Positions 32,301 through 41,600 of a stretch of DNA of 64,000 bases are shown one piece after another; within the stretch, counting starts at the first letter, position 1; each line of letters starts with the position of its first letter. A program made the translations under genes and the position numbers. The notes beneath the pieces are model-generated. The model saw only the letters and a list, made by a program, of their open reading frames with translations, did no database searches and was not told where the DNA came from. Source of the DNA: Amphibalanus amphitrite (lineage: Eukaryota > Arthropoda > Thecostraca > Balanomorpha > Balanidae); NCBI RefSeq assembly GCF_019059575.1, contig NW_024881506.1:1674001-1738000 (forward strand), read 5' to 3'.

Positions 32301-32606
32301 GCCCCCCACGATGTGCTGTCCACCAGCGGCTGACCGAAGGCCTGCTATGGCCCGCGGTGTGCCGGCGCCCCAGGGCAGCCCGCCGCGGTGGTGGCCCGCG
32401 GTGTGTCGGCGCCCAGGGTGCAGCCCGCTGCGGTGGTGGCCCGCGGTGACCTGCAGTGCCCGGTGCCGGTATACTCACGTAGCCGTCCTTTTGCCAGGAG
32501 CACTGTCCGGCCTTGTTGTAGACCTTGCAGTGCAGCACGGTGGTCTGGCCCGGGTTCACTTCCGTGTACTGCGGCTGCTGTTCGAACGTCTGCAGCGCGC
32601 CGGCCG
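5218..32606 (-). CDS. Spliced gene model (10 exons, partial): five-Ig-domain transmembrane adhesion protein
   Basis: Ten minus-strand exons join into one open frame of about 553 residues: 32479-32606, 28009-28192, 23955-24098, 20599-20793, 14334-14603, 13957-14123, 9577-9697, 7070-7254, 5955-6087 and 5218-5349. Every border is AG/GT and the junction phases match throughout. Numbered from the first split codon, the product has Ig1 (C27, W38, C81), Ig2 (C137, W150, C196), Ig3 (C243, W255, C288), Ig4 (C333, W345, C380) and a degenerate Ig5 (C432, W444), then a membrane helix at about 520-542 and a basic stop-transfer KKEK. Possible N-glycosylation sites are N124, N165, N327 and N369. Five extracellular Ig domains plus one helix is the Kirrel/Kirre/Rst layout, and the GPP linker before Ig5 also fits. 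By family, it should act at the cell surface in cell-cell recognition. Other arthropod Ig adhesion proteins, such as neuromusculin or syg-2-like, remain possible. The first exon(s) and cytoplasmic tail are missing. Confidence 0.85.
5955..6087 (-). CDS. Exon 9: C-terminal half of Ig5
   Basis: The acceptor is ccacag/GAC and the donor AAAG/gtgagg; phase 0 to phase 1, 44 whole codons. It encodes EDCYVARLRLQGVEAADERD, then YLLKVQNDRGSDQYGVSLRV. The usual F-strand Y-x-C is replaced by YLL, so Ig5 lacks its standard second cysteine; the cysteine of EDCY could pair instead (inference). The acceptor and first ~25 bp are copied four more times upstream, each copy keeping an AG before GAC. Confidence 0.85.
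6088..6345. repeat. Tandem array (about 50-65 bp units) carrying copies of the exon 9 acceptor
   Basis: Four further copies of the exon 9 start (read in minus orientation: pyrimidine tract, AG, GACTCC..CGAGGACTGTTACGTGGC) follow upstream of the real exon, joined by 'gcagagctggcgttactgacc'-like linkers. Each copy keeps its AG; the third is shortened. The plus-strand motif GCCACGTAACAGTCCTCGC marks the units. Confidence 0.85.
7070..7254 (-). CDS. Exon 8: N-terminal half of Ig5
   Basis: The acceptor is ccctgcag/GG and the donor ACCCAG/gtgagc; phase 1 to phase 0, 61 whole codons. The product starts with the GPPQVLRRQATPEV linker, carries the only canonical Ig5 cysteine in EVTFCSDPLP, and the tryptophan in VWHWGSL, ending RFVAEQVTQ. 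The first ~40 bp of this exon with its acceptor is repeated five more times just upstream (7255-7640), so several competing acceptors are present. Only the copy next to the unique part of the exon gives an uninterrupted Ig5. Confidence 0.85.
7255..7640. repeat. Tandem array (about 70 bp units) carrying copies of the exon 8 acceptor
   Basis: CCCTGCAGGG recurs with acceptor borders at 7254, 7325, 7393, 7464, 7530 and 7600, spaced 71, 68, 71, 66 and 70 bp. Each unit holds the CTGCAG acceptor, about 40 bp of exon 8 (GGCCCCCTCAGGTGCTGCGG and on) and a GGGA-rich spacer. The real exon is the last unit in transcription order. Confidence 0.9.
7925..8075. repeat. GC-rich minisatellite
   Basis: About five copies of a ~20-25 bp unit built on GACCGCGCGCTGAGACCGCC. 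It lies in an intron of the adhesion gene. Confidence 0.8.
8470..8860. repeat. Minisatellite, about 29-31 bp unit
   Basis: A dozen or so imperfect copies of CTCTGACCCGGTCCGTGTCG plus CCGGTCTCTGT. The low-complexity open frames across it on both strands are products of the repeat. Confidence 0.9.
9577..9697 (-). CDS. Exon 7: C-terminal half of Ig4
   Basis: The acceptor is tgtcacag/GTG and the donor GTGG/gtgagt; phase 0 to phase 1, 40 whole codons. VLRIHNITYANQGQYVCVAKN is a clear E-F strand with the second Ig4 cysteine and an NIT glycosylation site, followed by ERRVQGDAVDVEVV leading into the GPP linker of Ig5. The intron on its 5' side carries the hAT composite, which starts 42 bp from this exon. 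Confidence 0.88.
9976..10448. mobile_element. 473-bp MITE flanked by TTAA
   Basis: Inverted ends AGGGACCCTCCCACCTT (left) and AAGGTGGGAGGGTCTCT (right) lie between TTAA at 9972-9975 and 10449-10452. TTAA duplication fits piggyBac-type insertion, although the ends lack the CCC start of the other TTAA elements here. No coding frame. Confidence 0.65.
10918..11904. mobile_element. Related hAT-like unit filled by a minisatellite
   Basis: Left end CAGTGGCAGATCC and right end GGATC-type CAGATCCGCCAGTG resemble the ends of the surrounding composite with a few changes. The flanks do not show a clear 8-bp duplication, so it may be a rearranged copy rather than a clean insertion. Most of the interior is the 30-bp minisatellite. 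Confidence 0.45.
10930..11545. repeat. Minisatellite, about 30 bp unit
   Basis: About 20 copies of GGGGCACCACAGGCCTGTCA and variants, with a short further patch at about 11785-11860. It is internal to the hAT-like unit, so the array may have spread or expanded with the transposon. Confidence 0.9.
11981..13171. mobile_element. piggyBac-like non-autonomous element (copy 1)
   Basis: Flanked by TTAA at 11977-11980 and 13172-13175. Ends are CCCGCGCCCTGCTGGGGG and its inverted partner CCCCCAGCAGGGCGCGGG. A subterminal hairpin GGTGTTTGAACACC lies next to each G/C run, and a GGCGGCGC..GCGCCGCC hairpin follows at about 12050-12073. The interior is rich in AGGTCA/TGACCT words. No transposase frame. 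Two relatives are at 29591 and 51737. Confidence 0.75.
13788..13956. repeat. Tandem array carrying three extra copies of the exon 6 donor
   Basis: The exon 6 end (read on minus: GGGCACCGTCTTCATACGCG, GCACGTCACAG, gtgag) recurs with donor borders at 13957 (used), 13910, 13846 and 13792. Spacings are 47, 64 and 54 bp. All copies keep a good gtgag donor, but downstream donors would shift or stop the frame. Confidence 0.9.
13957..14123 (-). CDS. Exon 6: N-terminal half of Ig4
   Basis: The acceptor is gtggcag/TCG and the donor TCACAG/gtgagg; phase 1 to phase 0, 55 whole codons. It encodes APSIYRVQPE, an NTT glycosylation site, the first Ig4 cysteine in TELACDAEGSPPP, and the tryptophan in SYQWLQRL, ending FIRGTSQ. 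The last ~35 bp of the exon with its donor is copied three more times downstream (see the repeat at 13788-13956). Only the first donor met in transcription keeps the frame into exon 7; reading on through it hits a stop after about 16 codons. Confidence 0.87.
14334..14603 (-). CDS. Exon 5: complete Ig3
   Basis: The acceptor is cccgcag/ATT and the donor AAAT/gtgagc; phase 1 to phase 1, 89 whole codons. This is the only exon holding a whole Ig domain. The first cysteine is in VVLRCVADANPP, the tryptophan in NVFWRF, and the second cysteine in the strong I-set motif NSGTYQCEAGNTVG. It begins SPEVRLAGRP and ends TTALDIK. A symmetric phase-1 exon of this kind can be skipped without changing frame, so an isoform lacking Ig3 is formally possible (inference). 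Confidence 0.9.
14750..14791. repeat. Short perfect inverted repeat
   Basis: CACACCACGAGTTT at 14751 and AAACTCGTGGTGTG ending at 14790 form a 14-bp stem with a short AT-rich loop, in the intron upstream of exon 5. Function unknown. Confidence 0.8.
15655..16445. repeat. CTGTCTCGCTGTCTG minisatellite
   Basis: Higher-order array of CTGTCTCGCTGTCTG-like 8-16 bp words, with repeated 'gatagtgct/ggtagtgct' spacers giving units of about 35-70 bp. The long frames through it on both strands are repeat artefacts. Confidence 0.9.
16446..19849. other. Intronic sequence, no exon supported
   Basis: Between exons 4 and 5. GC-rich to about 16.75 kb, then AT-rich. A minus-strand frame at 19342-19557 looks briefly protein-like but does not fit the exon chain. 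A segment around 18420-18660 might be an old SINE, without tail or duplication that I can see. Confidence 0.3.
19850..19965. repeat. 52-bp direct duplication
   Basis: TTTCCGGTCAGCCGGTGTGG and the following 'cagctcgccccctgaccggctgaggggac' occur twice in tandem. Each copy also holds the inverted pair GGTCAGCCGG / CCGGCTGA-type, so it can form a hairpin. Confidence 0.85.
20200..20330. repeat. GC-rich minisatellite, about 19 bp unit
   Basis: Repeats of GGCACCGCCCGGGGTCCGCC with variants, in the intron next to exon 4. A CTCA run at about 20505-20550 and a GTCAGG run at about 20806-20850 lie either side of exon 4. Confidence 0.8.
20599..20793 (-). CDS. Exon 4: C-terminal half of Ig2
   Basis: The acceptor is cccgcag/GT and the donor CCAGT/gtaagc; phase 1 to phase 1, 64 whole codons. 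It starts DKDLTHLSTQRNQT (with an NQT glycosylation site), passes through SVLRHSFGRAAAGDFLRCVAVH, where the second Ig2 cysteine sits, and ends TIAKLDVQ. The split codon at its end forms a tyrosine with exon 5, giving the usual inter-domain YSPEV junction. The other two phase-1/phase-2 readings of the acceptor hit stops at once, which fixes the frame. Confidence 0.87.
20851..23400. other. Intronic sequence with dispersed TAGGTGCCAGA words
   Basis: Mostly AT-rich to 22.8 kb, no exon. The word TAGGTGCCAGA and its inverse TCTGGCACCTA occur several times at 21270-21380 and 22390-22560 in opposite orientation, as subterminal repeats of a DNA transposon would. I could not fix its ends. GC-rich from 23.1 kb. 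Confidence 0.35.
23540..23640. repeat. 41-bp tandem duplication
   Basis: TCCTCGGACTGGCGGAGAGC followed by 'ccggtctgcagggtgtctcag' is present twice, then a partial third copy. Confidence 0.85.
23955..24098 (-). CDS. Exon 3: N-terminal half of Ig2
   Basis: The acceptor is gtttcag/TGG and the donor ATCG/gtgagt; phase 1 to phase 1, 47 whole codons. It encodes EPQVPQME as the Ig1-Ig2 linker, an NLT glycosylation site, the first Ig2 cysteine in VDVQCRARYGNPP, and the core tryptophan in IIKWFI. NPPAIIKWF is a typical second-domain B-C strand of the Kirrel/nephrin type. A 147-bp hAT-type MITE lies only 38 bp upstream of the exon, at 24136-24282. Confidence 0.87.
24136..24282. mobile_element. 147-bp hAT-type MITE
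   Basis: Ends are CATAGGCGACGGAAC and, inverted, CAGTAGCGGCGGAAT: imperfect repeats starting CA. The flanks are the same 8 bp, CCGGTGAG, at 24128-24135 and 24283-24290. The inside has a GGGGCACCGTGCCCC palindrome. It lies in the intron 38 bp upstream of exon 3, so the acceptor's branch-point region is next to or within it. Confidence 0.75.
24800..25020. repeat. Minisatellite, about 25 bp unit
   Basis: About eight copies of GCAGGAGGGACTCATACACC with variable linkers, in the intron between exons 2 and 3. Confidence 0.85.
25150..26810. other. Intronic sequence, no exon supported
   Basis: AT-rich to about 25.98 kb, then GC-rich. Plus-strand frames at 26331-26994 are long because the DNA is GC-rich; they lack any recognisable domain and run into the minisatellite. 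Confidence 0.3.
26815..27090. repeat. 21-bp minisatellite
   Basis: About 12 copies of GATAGCAGCGGTGGATAGCAG with a few base changes; the unit is divisible by three and so stays open in several frames. Confidence 0.9.
28009..28192 (-). CDS. Exon 2: C-terminal half of Ig1
   Basis: The acceptor is cgccag/CCA and the donor AGAG/gtgagt; the exon starts in phase 0 and ends in phase 1 (61 codons plus one base). It encodes PIGPEQDKYEWA, then GDCSIRI, then the Ig F-strand motif YDDGLWICQV with the second Ig1 cysteine, ending in LVVR. It joins exactly in frame to the preceding KDGY. The spare cysteine in GDCS could pair with the extra cysteine of GQCSW in exon 1, giving a second disulfide in Ig1 (inference). 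A 30-bp minisatellite starts about 15 bp upstream of the acceptor and may influence splicing here. Confidence 0.85.
28205..28640. repeat. 30-bp minisatellite beside exon 2
   Basis: About 14 copies of GTCAGAGCTGCAGGCGGATT plus 'ggggtggtgga'. Read on the minus strand each copy presents CCGCCTGCAG, an acceptor-like word, directly upstream of the real exon 2 acceptor. Confidence 0.9.
28965..29190. repeat. Degenerate minisatellite
   Basis: Repeated GGGAACCGTCAGACCCTCCG and 'ctaacagactgcc'-like words over about 220 bp. Confidence 0.7.
29591..30767. mobile_element. piggyBac-like non-autonomous element (copy 2)
   Basis: TTAA at 29587-29590 and 30768-30771. Ends CCCGCGCCCCGTTGGG and, inverted, CCCTCGCCCCGTTGGG, followed by G/C runs and a GGGGCCATTTTGGCCCC-like hairpin. 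A GCGGCGC..GCGCCGC hairpin is near the right end (about 30684-30704). The interior has a run of AAGGTCAGGTC repeats at about 30053-30118. No transposase frame. Confidence 0.75.
30768..32478. other. Intron between visible exons 1 and 2, no other exon supported
   Basis: GC-mixed DNA with a poly-C/CA run at about 31284-31305. Open frames near 30830-31300 and 31490-31880 have no recognisable domain. Confidence 0.3.
32479..32606 (-). CDS. Exon 1 of the visible set: N-terminal half of Ig1
   Basis: The acceptor is a good pyrimidine tract ending ttccag at 32607, and the donor is TAC/gtgagt. The exon starts in phase 1 and ends in phase 0, giving a split codon plus 42 residues. The start, AGALQTFEQQPQYTE, looks like the mature N-terminus just after a signal peptide. 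VLHC carries the first Ig1 cysteine and GQCSWQKDGY the core tryptophan. A second acceptor-like CTGCAG lies 17 nt inside the exon; using it would break the phase expected from the upstream intron, so I prefer the outer one. The signal-peptide exon should lie at higher coordinates, but I could not identify it. Confidence 0.82.
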
Positions 32607-35600
32607 CTGGAAGACCGAGAGCACACGGTCAGAGGGCGGCCTCTGGGGAGCGGCACCGGTCGTCGTTACCATATACGGCAACTCAACGGGGGACGAGGCA
32701 GGGCCATCGTTGGACCGCTACAGACCAGTACCGAGGTTTGGGACGGAACCACTTCGGGAACCTCATGGAACACTGGAAACCACACCACTGAGAAAGCGCG
32801 CCGCTTTAGCGTATTGAAGGGAGGGTTATATGGCCTTGGAAGGGAACATGCTCGAGCATGAGATCTTGGTCCAGGGTAGCTACTTATTGTAGATACATAG
32901 ACACCTTTGGTGTACACAAGACTGGTCCAATGGACAATGGTTCATGGTCAATGAAATCATCGTTGCAAAAAAAAAAAACAGCAACTTGTAAACAGGTGTT
33001 TTGTTGTTGAAAAAGGCATGATGACAAAAAAAGTTTCGGGCCGTCCATCGCCGGTGGCGCGGTGCAGGCAATTCTGACAATCTCCCCCAGCCAACTTTCT
33101 CACCCGCTCTCCCACATGAAAGCAATCTGCGGCCTGTCGAACCTCTCAAACTGCTTGTTTTTTAGTCGCCTAAGTGGATTATGTGAGTTGGAGCTTAATA
33201 AGATCAGCGAAATTTAGAACGAGGCACAGCAAGGCTGGAAGAATGCGCAGACACGCGAGGGGACACACGGCAACATATTGGAGAAACGAGGTACGATGAG
33301 GCACGGAAATCACTTTGGACATTTTCGGAAGGCTTCATTATAAATCGCATATTGCTCATCGTAAGCACATATACTATTTGCCAAAACATAACGACATTCT
33401 GATTGATAGTTTCCCCATTTAGCAAACAATAGCATTGAGTTCATTGTTAACATAAATAGGCATCGCTATTGTGCTTCTTCGCTGCCAGTTGCTAGACGCT
33501 GCTTCTCTAGCATAGCTTAATGTAATTCCATTAATTAAACCGCCCGCGCTCGCAGCAGATCGATCGGTGCCTGTTTTTCCTGTTAGTGTTGGACAACACA
33601 GTCACTGTCGACGGAGGAAATCAAATTAGCCGCGCTGAATGGCCGCCCGGCCGGCCCGTCCAGAGGCAATATGTCGCTGTCCAGGGCGGGGCGAGCGGCC
33701 CGGCGGCCAGCATTCATAGTCAGCTGACGCGCCAGCCTCGTCTGACGAGTGCTGCTGTCAAATAGGCTCGACGCGACGCTGATTACACATTGACGTCGGC
33801 AGGACGTGTCGTTCAGCGCTCCTCGTTTCAACTGGTCATAGCTGGACATGTATTGTTCGATAACCAATAATTGGTGTCTGTATGTGATGCATATTTCTCA
33901 TAAATACCCATGATAGCCTACATATGACACAGACTATTTCTCTCAGCATAATATGACGGTCTAATTAATCACCATAAGTGCCCTGCCCTCTCTGGAAGTC
34001 TCTCACACTCAGACATGTCTGGCAGGGGCCGGCGCGTTCTCATCTTCTCTGTTCCTCCCTATCGATTGCCTGTCTGACCATACAGCCCAGTACTCTCACG
34101 GCCCGGCCAAAAAACGAGTACGGTGCGCGCTGCGTGCGTCCCTGTGGGCGGGCCGCAGCCCCGGTCCCGTGAGCTCACTTTGCAGTGAGACAGGAACACG
34201 ACGCGCGCAGCGCAGCAATGGTGGCTGTCACCGAGTCTGTAGAAAAGCAGATGAAAGGTGTCCTGTTTTAGACGATGTAGAAAAACGTGATGGAGGAACA
34301 AGGTTAGAGGTGGAGCGGAAATCAAAGATGAGATAGGTGGGAGAAAAAGCACAAGAACTGAACGAGGAAAGCGGATCAGAGCGAAGCCGATTAATGATCA
34401 AAAATACTAAAAGCAGGAGGCTCTTTTCGAGGTCCAATAAAGGCGCTGCGGATGGGACAGCGTGATAGCAGCAAGGGACCACGGCTCCCTCCCCAGCTAC
34501 TTCGCGATCAGTTAGCAGTGGAACAGTTCAGCCAGCATCATGGTGTTGGCTGATTTCACTCCTGCTGGGTGCTGGCCGATTCTCCGGTCAGACTCTATCA
34601 GTCCGAGCGGCGGTATGGGCCGGACCGACCCGCGTGACCGAGCGAGGTCGCCAATAGCTGGGGCGGATCTGGAGGAAGGTATCACTGGTATCACTGTGGA
34701 CTGTGGAGCTCGCTCGGTGTCAGCGTGTTCCGGTATCACTGTGGACTGCCAGCGTGTTCCGGTATCACTGTCAGTCGGTATCACGGCGGCCGGTATCACC
34801 GGGTAGATTCGGCGGACCGGAAGTCACCGCGGGATCATTCAGACGTCCGCGCGGCAGCGGGGCTGCGGTGGTGAAAAGTCCGCCGAAAACTGATGGGCCT
34901 GATCAATCACAGCGCCGCCACTCTACCAAGGCCCCCGTCCGGCCATCCGCACCCTTCCGTCGGGGGCGGGGGCGGGGGCGGCGCGGTGTCGGCGGTTCCC
35001 CGGCGGCCAGCTCCGGTCGCCGCGCCGCCCCAGCCGCTCCATCACGATATTGAATACACAGCGCCCCTCCGGACAAACACGGGGCTGCCGTTACGGCTAT
35101 TACGCCCTGTTATCTGAGCACACCTCGGCCCAGCCCGGATTGCCGTGGTCCCCCGGCCAGCACCATCCCGACGATTGGCGGGCACTCGGCCGCACCCCTG
35201 CCGCCGGGAGCCGGTCCGAGGGTCGGCCGCCGCAGCCCCACCGGGGCCGCCGCAGCCCCACCGGGACCGCCGCAGCCCTCGGCTTCCGGCCGGGCCGGCG
35301 GCGCGAGCAGTTCCGGACCAGGGGAGCCGGCCGGAGGCGGCAGCACGTCACTCAGATGCTCCACTAAGACGGAAGCGGTGCCGGGCAGGCCGGCGAGACG
35401 TCAGGATTGCGCGAGACGAGCCGTCTCCCCTAGGAGGGGACGGTGAAAAGATGAGCCGATCCGCGGGAGGGCTGGCTGAGTGCTGAATCTCCCCGTAAGA
35501 TCCAGTTGTTTGAAAGGATTTTGCTTGCAGACAAGCGTCAAGCAACTATTGTGTTTTGAGGTCAGTCCGAAAAAGAGGGACACATTGAAATAGCTTCATA

Positions 35601-38600
35601 TGAAATCCAAGAAATGTTGTGACACGGAATTTAAGGTCCTAAAGGGAAGTCAAGTCTCAAACTCATCATCTACCATGGAAACCCACAACGAAATTTATCA
35701 TCAGGCAATCTTACCTAAATTACGGTCATGCTCATGACAGTTGGAATGGTGAGAGTTTATTTGTGATTCCTTCCTTTGTATAACGTTTCATATTATGCGT
35801 CCAGCAAATTGCGTTTCTTCGGAAGGGCGTTAGAATTCACGGCTAGTTCCAGTCGTACATCAGACGTACAAAGATGACATCGAGCGAGTCCGACCCAAAG
35901 GATCAGCGGCGCCCATTTCCTCTCGCTCAGATATCCCCCCATTCCCGGGCGTGTGATCAGCGCCGTCGTGCAGTAAGTCGTGGCCAAAGCGTCTCGGCCC
36001 TCCGCCGCGACATCTCCATCGCCGGGGCATTTAGCGCGTGACACAATGGCCCGTCGGCGGCGTCGGCGGCGTCGGCGGCGACGGCGCGGACCTCGTCACA
36101 TTACGGTCGTTTGCATATTCAGAGGCGGACACGTCAGGAACAGGACTAGCACGTCGACGGCACCGCTCGAGCGGCGGCGGCGACACTCGGGGGCGGCGGC
36201 GGTGACAGCTCGGGCGACAGGGATGGCAGCTCAGACGACAGGGATGGCGGGACGGTGACAGTTTGGGAGTACTGAGGACCCAGGTGGCGGCGGGGCTGTC
36301 CTGTCCGTGACAGTGCTGCTGTCAGGGAGTTGTGAGATCATATCCGGGAGCTGTCAGAGTGGTGCTATTGGGAGAGTGTTGAGGTAGGCTCGCCATTTGT
36401 TTTCACTTCACACGGGCACTGTGTTCAGTCATTTATCTGCATACGGCCGGACGTGTATTGCCGGTTTGAATCAAAGAGCGCGCTGTGCTCCGATATCCGC
36501 CGGGGATGTCTGACACATGTAGCCGACAGCTCGGGCAGCTGCAGCGGCACGGCTCTGATTGAGCCGTCTGCGGCCGGCGTGCCGCACATAGTCCTGGCGC
36601 TCCGACACCGGCCAGCTATGCCCGGAGCGCGAGTGATGCCGCGTCCCAGCCACGGAGGAGGGAGCCCGCGGCCGGGCGGCCGCTCCCGGCCCGCCGCGCG
36701 CCGCTCGTAAAAGGGTGCCGACAGATATACGCCACCTTTTAGTTTAACAGTCGCCCGGCGCTCTCACCGCCCGGCGCGGCGGTGGCGGAGAGGCCCGATG
36801 GCCAATTAATGCCACTGGCCGGCCCGCGCCACACGCGCTCACCGCCCGGCCGGCGGCACTTACCCTGGAGATGAATATAAAAACAGGGGAGGAGGCAGCC
36901 GGTGGGTGGGGCGGCGTTCAGAGCAGCCCACAACTGTCCAGCTGCCGCGTTCCCGACCTGACCCACGGCGACATTTCTCTGCACAAACAGCGAGCTAATG
37001 GCTGCCGTGTGAGCAACCCAGTGCGTGGGGCCCGCCCGCATGGCTACTTAGGTAGTTATACATAGGTATAAGCTTCTCAGTGCGGCTGTGATAGCGAGGA
37101 CAGAGAGGTGAAGGGGAGAGGGAGAACGAATATATAGATTAGCGGGAGAGATGAATGGGGCTAAGAGAGCGGGTATACGGTGATTTGAATTGCCATTGTG
37201 AATGGTTTGTGATGTTGATGCACACATACATGCATACATATATAATGCATACATTGGCCGGCTAAATTGGATATCTATGTAGAGTGATCTCCATCGAGCT
37301 CAGATACAGGCCATACCTCGACCAAGCATAGTCCAGCAGATGTTTTATCTGTCCGCTTCATTTTAGGTGAACAGTGCAACAAAATTAACTGAAGTTGAAC
37401 TTTGGAGGACATCAATTGAATTGACGGTGCAAATAAGCTTGGCATGCCGATAAACTGATCTTTCCATAGTATTAGCGCGAGATAAGGTACCTATTTAAAA
37501 TGCAGTAGACAAAAATCAGTAGACGATGACGAAATGAGCGAGTCAATGAGAATTGATAACATGAACGGACGATATGTTACTCCCATGCTTCGTTCAGGTA
37601 GAAAAAGGCTTACCATTTCATAACTGTCAACTTGCAACATAATCATATTATCTACATTCAAACTTCTTCCACCTCATTGCTCAGGCATATCATTTCAGGT
37701 CTGAAATAAAGTAAATTGAAATCACGGAAGAACGGTTTGTTCTGTGCTGGCGTGCGTGGGCTTGTAGATCCGATTATAACGTAGCACGTCGTATTGCAAA
37801 ATTCCGACCGGCTGTCCATCAGCTTTGAAGCAAAGTCACTAGAACGTTTCAATTCAAGTACGAAGACATGAATATTGGTTACGCTGTAGGCGATTTGAAT
37901 ATGAAATCCTCAAAGTATTATACAAAATTACAGCTCAATTTGAGCTGTAATTTTGACTGTAGAATGAGCTCAATTTGACAATAGAATGTGCCGAGAATGT
38001 GCAGCTACTTAGCATTCATTTTCATAAGATTTAGTAAAATGAAGCATTCCGTCCGTCACGATCGAAATATGACCAAGAGCCCCGCCTGATGCCTCCGCCT
38101 GCTGCACCTCAGTACCCTATCGGGCCGACATCGGAGACCTTTCGGGCGTCTGGCTGCCCATCCTGGCTCTGAGTGCCGCCGCAGCCGTCTATATCCGGTC
38201 TCCACTCAGTCGGCGCCTTTACAGCGGCGGCCGCTCCAAAGACGGTCTCTGCTCGGCACCTGAACTCCGGGGCCGGGCCGGTGACAGAGCTGCCGGTAAG
38301 CACCTTAGTCGGGTCGGCGGCTCGGCCAGATACAGCTGGAGGCGCCCGGGTCTGTCTCCCCGCCCCGCCGCGGAACTCGACCGTCCCAGGGCGGATTTCG
38401 CCGGCTGACGAGAACTTCCAGCCGCCACTGGGGTGGGCCGCGACCCCGGGCAGAACGGTCTGTGCTCTCCTCCCGCGCGCAGCTCTCCTTTACGTGAAGA
38501 CCATCTCCCGCTCTGTCCGAATATGCTGTCCTCTGCGAGGTACCTATGTACTGCGTGAGGTCACGGTGGCGCGCGGGTGCTGGGCTACATCCCGGGGCAA

Positions 38601-41600
38601 GTGTGGCGGGCTGCGGTAGGGCACAGGTCCCGAGATGCCCTATTCCTATGTGCCCCGCAGTGGGTGCGTGGGGTCACCGTGCCGGGCCGTGGGGTCCGTG
38701 GGGTCGCCGTGCCGGGCCGTGGGGTCGCCGTGTCGTGGAGATGCGCCCCGCGCGCGGTGAGCACTGAGCGCGCCGCTAATCCTCCGGCCGGCGGATTGGA
38801 GCGTCACTCCGGACCGGCCCGGAGCCGTAATCCGGGCCCGCCACGGCCGGTAATCTGAGGACCCCGGCCGGACGACTGGCCTCTGGTAAATCAGCGCGCT
38901 GACGCCTCTGTGGGATTAGCGCAGTGGAGCGCGGCCCCTCAGTCCGCCGGAACCGTGCCTCTCTCACGGCCCGGCGGGCGGCGCAGGAATGTCACTGGCG
39001 GAGAGCGCCGACCGGGAGGACAGACACCCCGCGGGCCGCAGACCCAACGACGCCCGCTCTGTTGAACGGTGATACATATCTGAAATGGGAACTAATACCG
39101 TATGTTACGCTGCGTCCAGCAAACATCCCAGATTGCCCTCTGATAAATATTCAGATAAGTGTTTCTTTTCACTTTTATGGAAGTTTTGATGTTGAACAGC
39201 CTGGGCGCATTGTATTTTTATCTGACTACATACTAGTTTTATGGGAAACAAAATGAACAAAACACGGAAATGGTGGGATGCCATCTCCTCTCCAATTACA
39301 AATGCATATTGTATGGGTGCGCGCTAAAAACAAATTCCGGCTCGCTTTATTGCTGTCGACTCGCAGCAGCCTGTTCCCGTTTCGTGTTATTCCACTATCA
39401 ACCATTGCGGCGGATGGTAGGTAGACGAATCCTCCACCGATCGAACCCGGTGAGAGGCGCCACGTGCGGACCCCGTCAGAGACGTGTGCTGCCCCGGGCG
39501 CTCCCGGGCGCGCCTGCAGTTCAGCAGATCCGTCCCGATCCGTTCACAGATGACACGGCGACTCATCCGCATTGTACCCGTCTGTCCGACTCTGACGTCT
39601 CCAGTAAAGCCGCCGCGGAGCACATTCTGGCCTGAAAAAGGCGCGTCTCGGCTCCCGGCTCAGAATTCATAACCAATCGGCGTGTGACAGAGGCGGCGGA
39701 GGCGGCCTTTGTTGTCGCTAATGTGATAGTGGTGACGGGACGCCGGCGGGTGGCGCGCGGAGACCACAACAGCCGGCCCCCGGACAGGCACGGTGCCTCA
39801 CACCCGCTGATAGGGAGCCGGAATCCCGTCCGGGAGTCGCCAGGTACGCACAATAGGCACTGATTAAAATTCCGCCCGCACTAACTTGACGGCGATCGAC
39901 TCTGAAATTCATATTTAATGACGCAAAGCCAGTATCTATTCTCTGGCTACTCAGCCACCGAACAAAGAGCTTCACTTAATTTCGGAAGTGCCGGACGCCA
40001 CCGTCCTTTAGCCGCTCCCTAACTGCGCCACAGTTTAACAAACGCCATCAGCCGAGCGGGCCGCGCGCCGCTTCATGGAAGCACGCCGAGGTGCGATTAA
40101 TTTCCGTCATTTTTCTGAGCGCGGTGGCCGGCTGCCGTTGTGGCGGGGCCGGCGGTGAGCGCGGACACGCTGTCCAGCGGCAGGCCAGGAGTGCCGCGCT
40201 CCATTGACGGCCGGCGCTGACCCATTTGTCACCACCGAGTCCCCCGGCCGTCACCGAGTCCGGACCAGCTCAGCGGGCGGGACGGCGAGCTGACAGGACC
40301 CGCGGCACAACACACCGCACCAGCGCGGACGGGTCAGCCGTCTGCCGGAGGGACCACTCACGCGTGATGCTTGTCGCCCGAGGTGGTATGATATGAGACG
40401 AGCATAACACGACGGCTGGGATGTGCCATTGGACGGCGCCAGTTGGAGTCGGGACGGAGCGCAATGCCGGCCTCATTTCCAGTTGCGGAATGATATATGG
40501 CCATGCACGCTCTCAGGGTGGGACCGTTGATCACATGCCGGCCACACTGACAGCGGCGCCGGATAGGGGCGACTACGGACGGCCGCCAGCGGCGCGTGAC
40601 ACTGCCGCTGAGAACAGCCCTCGCCGTGTGTTCGAGTGGCCTCCAGTTCTCCTCCTCTGCTCCGTTGAGTCAGCCCGCCATAAAGCCCCGTCTGAGTCCC
40701 CCCCCCCCCCCCGACAGTCATGTATCGAGGGAGCGGAAACGGCACCTGCACCGGACAACCCCAATTTCACGGCCACTCCGCGAAATCCAGCCTCACCGAG
40801 GCACGTAAAGAAGGTCATGGACCTCCCATCAGTGGTGGAGGCTAACTGATCTGACAACTATCAGTGGAACATGGGAACAGAACCCTAGTGCTCATAATAA
40901 CCGCTACACCTGCACTTTACTTTACGCAATTGCATATTCGATTTAATTTCATATGTCTTTGCTGTCCCAGTGCTGTAATGTTGCCCCTTTGACGCTTCTG
41001 TGCCAATCCCCCTCCACCCTGTGCGACCCATATGCCGCCGCTATATCGGCCCTGCGACACCCGTGTGCTGCTGCCTCTGTGTCGGCTATGTGCCGCTCGT
41101 GTGACCGTGACCACCCGGCGGGCGGCGGGTGGGTCACCCGGACACGGGGCGGGGCGGGGCGGGGCGGGGCGGGCGCTCACGAGGCCGAGTTCCGCCCGGC
41201 TGGATGGTGCGGGATGACGCACCGACAGGTGTACAGCCGGCCCTGCTTTATGGCCAGGAAGAGCGGGGAGGGGAGGGGACAGGCACTAAACCACATAGGC
41301 CGTGACTTTCCGACAGCTGTCAAAACTAGACGACGCAGGCAGCTTAAAAGACGTCAGAATACGCCTGCCCTGCAGGCCTACACGTAAAGTATACATTACC
41401 AAACAGTAAAATACAGGTCAAATCGATGCGAATAGAACATCAATACACAAAGCCTCCGGTAACTCTATGTATTGAACGCTAAGCTGCTTTGCTGCTTTTA
41501 TAGCCCAACATAAAACATGTGGAAAGCAAGAAGGTTCTGCAGAACCAGAACAGACGGTACATTAAGTGCTTTGCATTGCCTGATAATGAATTGCCCGATC

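Noticed and set aside
39425..39460. tRNA-like B-box word GATCGAACCCGG
   Set aside because: No cloverleaf or acceptor stem around it on either strand.
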